From Micrococcales bacterium (lineage in GTDB: Bacteria > Actinomycetota > Actinomycetes > S36-B12 > UBA10799): a DNA stretch of 64,000 bases. The DNA lies in the NCBI GenBank assembly GCA_016703125.1, contig JADJCR010000003.1:372001-436000 (forward strand), written 5' to 3'. A program made the position numbers and the translations under genes. Below, in pieces: positions 61,903 to 64,000 of the stretch. The notes below the pieces were generated by a model. That model was not told the DNA's origin and ran no database searches. It was given only the letters and a program-made list of their open reading frames with translations. Position 1 is the stretch's first letter. Every line of letters starts with the position of its first letter.

Positions 61903-62882
61903 GCCCCTCCGCATCCGCCGGCGCGGTCGTGTCCAGTACCGTCGTCGTCCCGAACACCCATCCGATGGTCGCGCTGCTCGGCGCGAACGATGAGAACCTC
62001 AAGCAGTTCGAGCGGGACTTCCCGGAGATCGATGTCCTGGTGCGCGGCAACGAGATCCATCTCTCCGGTGATGTCACGGAGGTCGGTCTGGCCGAGCAGG
62101 TGCTGGCCGAGATGCTGTCGATCCTGCGCACGGGCCAGGGCCTGACCCCGGATGCCGTGGAGCGGTCCGTGGCGATGCTGCGCTCGGACCGGTCACTGTC
62201 GCCGTCGCAATTGCTCACGGCCAACATCCTGTCCAGCCGGGGCAAGGCGATCCGGGCCAAGACCCTGAACCAGAAGCGGTACGTGGACGCCATCGACCTG
62301 AACACGATCGTGTTCGGCATCGGTCCGGCCGGCACCGGCAAGACCTACCTGGCGGTGGCCAAAGCGGTGCAGGCCCTGCAGTCCAAGCAGATCAATCGCA
62401 TCATCCTCACGCGCCCGGCGGTCGAAGCCGGCGAGCGTCTCGGCTTCCTGCCCGGCACGCTCAGCGAGAAGATCGACCCGTACCTGCGCCCGCTGTACGA
62501 CGCACTGCACGACATGATCGATCCCGACCGGATCCCGCAACTGATGACCAGCGGCACGATCGAGGTGGCGCCGCTGGCGTACATGCGCGGCCGGACCCTC
62601 AACGACGCGTTCATCATCCTCGACGAGGCGCAGAACACCACCGCCGAGCAGATGAAGATGTTCCTGACCCGGCTCGGTTTCGGCTCGACGATGGTGGTGA
62701 CCGGCGACGTCACCCAGGTCGACCTCCCGGGGGGCACGACCAGCGGCCTGCGGATCGTGCAGAAGATCCTGGCCGGCATCGACGACGTGCAGTTCTGCGA
62801 ACTGACCAGCCGCGACGTCGTCCGCCACCGACTCGTCGGCGACATCGTGGACGCCTACGGCCGATTCGAGCAGTCACGATGA
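61899..62882 (+). CDS. phoH: PhoH-like ATPase
   Basis: 327 residues. N-terminal KH-like region, then Walker A GIGPAGTGKTYLA near residue 147, LTRPAVEAGERLGFLPG, Walker B FIILDEAQN near residue 242, and VTGDVTQVDLPGG. This is the PhoL/YbeZ type that works with YbeY in rRNA maturation, and ybeY follows with a four-base overlap. ATG 61899 is chosen for overlap with the HIT stop. An upstream in-frame ATG (61887) lies within the HIT gene. Confidence 0.95.
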   Translation: MSPSASAGAVVSSTVVVPNTHPMVALLGANDENLKQFERDFPEIDVLVRGNEIHLSGDVTEVGLAEQVLAEMLSILRTGQGLTPDAVERSVAMLRSDRSLSPSQLLTANILSSRGKAIRAKTLNQKRYVDAIDLNTIVFGIGPAGTGKTYLAVAKAVQALQSKQINRIILTRPAVEAGERLGFLPGTLSEKIDPYLRPLYDALHDMIDPDRIPQLMTSGTIEVAPLAYMRGRTLNDAFIILDEAQNTTAEQMKMFLTRLGFGSTMVVTGDVTQVDLPGGTTSGLRIVQKILAGIDDVQFCELTSRDVVRHRLVGDIVDAYGRFEQSR

Positions 62883-63337
62883 GCGTTGACGTCGTCAACC
62901 AGACGCAGGCAGAGATCGACCTGGGCTCGATCCAGGATCAGGCGCGCTTCCTCCTCGACCGGCTGCGCATCCACCCGGGTGCCGAACTGAGTGTCGTCTT
63001 CGTCGATGTCGACACCATGACGGATCTGCACGTGCGGTGGATGGGCGAGCCGGGACCCACCGACGTGCTGAGTTTCCCCATGGACGAACTCACGCCTCCC
63101 CGCGATGACGAGGAGCCCCCGGAGGGCCTTCTCGGCGACGTGGTCATTTGCCCGGAAGTCGCGCAGCGACAGGCCGTGCAGGCCGGGCACGAGGTGCGAC
63201 TGGAGATCGGCGTGCTCCTCACCCACGGCATCCTCCACCTGCTGGGCTACGACCACGCCGAGGCCGACGAAGAGCGCCTGATGTTCGGCCTGCAGCGCCG
63301 GTTGCTCGGGGAGTGGCAGTCCGAGGGCGCGTCCTGA
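62879..63337 (+). CDS. ybeY: endoribonuclease YbeY
   Basis: 152 residues, zinc-dependent enzyme for 16S rRNA 3'-end maturation. The metal motif HGILHLLGYDH near residue 116 has all three His. VVFVDVDTMTDLHVRWMG and PTDVLSFPMDE are also typical. The ATG overlaps the phoH stop and its own stop overlaps the next ATG (TGATG), so phoH-ybeY-CNNM form one tight unit. Confidence 0.96.
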   Translation: MSVDVVNQTQAEIDLGSIQDQARFLLDRLRIHPGAELSVVFVDVDTMTDLHVRWMGEPGPTDVLSFPMDELTPPRDDEEPPEGLLGDVVICPEVAQRQAVQAGHEVRLEIGVLLTHGILHLLGYDHAEADEERLMFGLQRRLLGEWQSEGAS

Positions 63338-64000
63338 TGGAGTACCGAGATATCGTCCTGCAGGTTCTGGCCGTGCTGCTGCTCGTGGGTCTGGCCGGAC
63401 TGCTGGTAGCGGCCGAAGTCGCCATCACGCGGGTCTCCCGCCCACGTGCCGAGGAACTTGTGGAACTCGGGGTGCGCGGTGCCAAGGGGCTGCACATCGT
63501 GGTGGAGGATCGTCCCCGGTACGTCAACGTCCTGCTTTTCCTGCGGCTGGTGTGCACCACGACGGCGATCGGCCTCGCGACGCTGATCGGCATGGAGACC
63601 GTCAGCGGTCCGCTGTGGTGGCAGATCGGGCTGGCGGTCCTGGTCATGGTCTTGGTCGGCTATGTCGTCACCGGCGTCGCGCCGCGCACTCTGGCCCAGC
63701 AACACGTTGAACCGGTGGCCCTGGCCGCGTCCGGGCCGGCGCGGTTCCTGGCCGGGATGCTGGCGCCACTGACGTCCTTACTCATCCTCATCGGCAACGC
63801 CATCACGCCCGGCAAGGGGTACCGCGAGGGGCCGTTCGTCAGTCAGGCCGAACTGCGGGAACTCCTGGATCAGGCCAGCGCGAACTTCGTCATCGAGGAC
63901 GAGGAGCGACAGATGCTGCACTCGGTCTTCGAACTCGGCGACACCCTGGTGCGGGAGGTGATGGTGCCCCGCACGGAGATGGTATGGATCGAGAGCACGA
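63337..64000 (+). CDS. CNNM/CBS-domain membrane protein (HlyC/CorC family), 5' part
   Basis: Open to the window end, 221 codons visible. The CNNM membrane domain has about four helices (IVLQVLAVLLLVGLAGLLVAAE with the conserved AAE-x-A, WWQIGLAVLVMVLVGYVV, FLAGMLAPLTSLLILIGNAI). Then the cytosolic part begins with FVSQAELRELLDQA, IEDEERQMLHSVFELGDTLVREVMVPRTEM, the link to the first CBS domain. Family members are implicated in magnesium efflux or homeostasis. It sits after ybeY as usual. CBS pair and CorC_HlyC domain lie beyond the edge. Confidence 0.9.
   Translation, partial: MEYRDIVLQVLAVLLLVGLAGLLVAAEVAITRVSRPRAEELVELGVRGAKGLHIVVEDRPRYVNVLLFLRLVCTTTAIGLATLIGMETVSGPLWWQIGLAVLVMVLVGYVVTGVAPRTLAQQHVEPVALAASGPARFLAGMLAPLTSLLILIGNAITPGKGYREGPFVSQAELRELLDQASANFVIEDEERQMLHSVFELGDTLVREVMVPRTEMVWIEST

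Overview
The window is a stretch of high-GC chromosome from an actinobacterium (class Actinomycetes). The genus cannot be named from sequence alone. The evidence is the dense ATGA/GTGA/TGATG gene overlaps, many GTG starts, tandem clpP1-clpP2, an MreB/MreC/MreD/PBP2/RodA cluster, a mycothiol-type DsbA-like reductase, an RNase E/G with a long disordered N-terminus, a DUF222-HNH gene, and promoters with TAnnnT -10 boxes placed 6-7 bases before the start codon. Almost all of it is housekeeping core genome. I see no prophage, CRISPR array, integrase, transposase or defence island.

Layout. 1-8 kb: end of malQ, then pepN (minus), rpiA, a PrmC-like methyltransferase, an acyl-CoA-binding protein, a second methyltransferase and an ankyrin lipoprotein. 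7.7-8.9 kb: a tandem intergenic repeat, a secreted protein, and divergent tRNA-Gly and tRNA-Pro. 9-13 kb: tig, clpP1, clpP2 and clpX, with a ClgR-type box before clpP1. 13-20 kb (mostly minus): secreted and tocopherol-cyclase-like proteins, valS, and a beta-propeller protein. 20-28 kb: folC, a collagen-like secreted protein, ndk, the rod-shape/elongasome cluster, and a DsbA-like reductase. 28-41 kb: radical-SAM pair, RNase E/G, rplU-rpmA-obgE-proB-proA, nadD, LCP-like gene, rsfS, phosphatase. 41-53 kb: CBS protein, tRNA-Ala, SGNH hydrolase, leuS, degV, plsY, HNH gene, comEA-comEC, and holA and lepA (minus). 53-64 kb: rpsT, acyl-CoA ligase, hemW, membrane proteins, CIRCE-hrcA-dnaJ-rsmE, HIT, phoH, ybeY and a CNNM/CBS protein running off the end.

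How the genes group. Three clusters carry most of the logic: protein quality control (tig, ClpP1P2/ClpX, hrcA-dnaJ), lateral wall synthesis (mreB to rodA), and the ribosome/GTPase/proline/NAD block (rplU to rsfS). The most unusual features are not extra systems. First, several core genes are broken: nadD by an in-frame TAG, proB by a -1 shift, lepA by a -1 shift plus a missing segment, and a membrane gene by two -1 shifts. Most of these lesions sit at short G/C runs, so they may be assembly errors. Second, a family of paired hairpin-forming intergenic repeats recurs at three loci.
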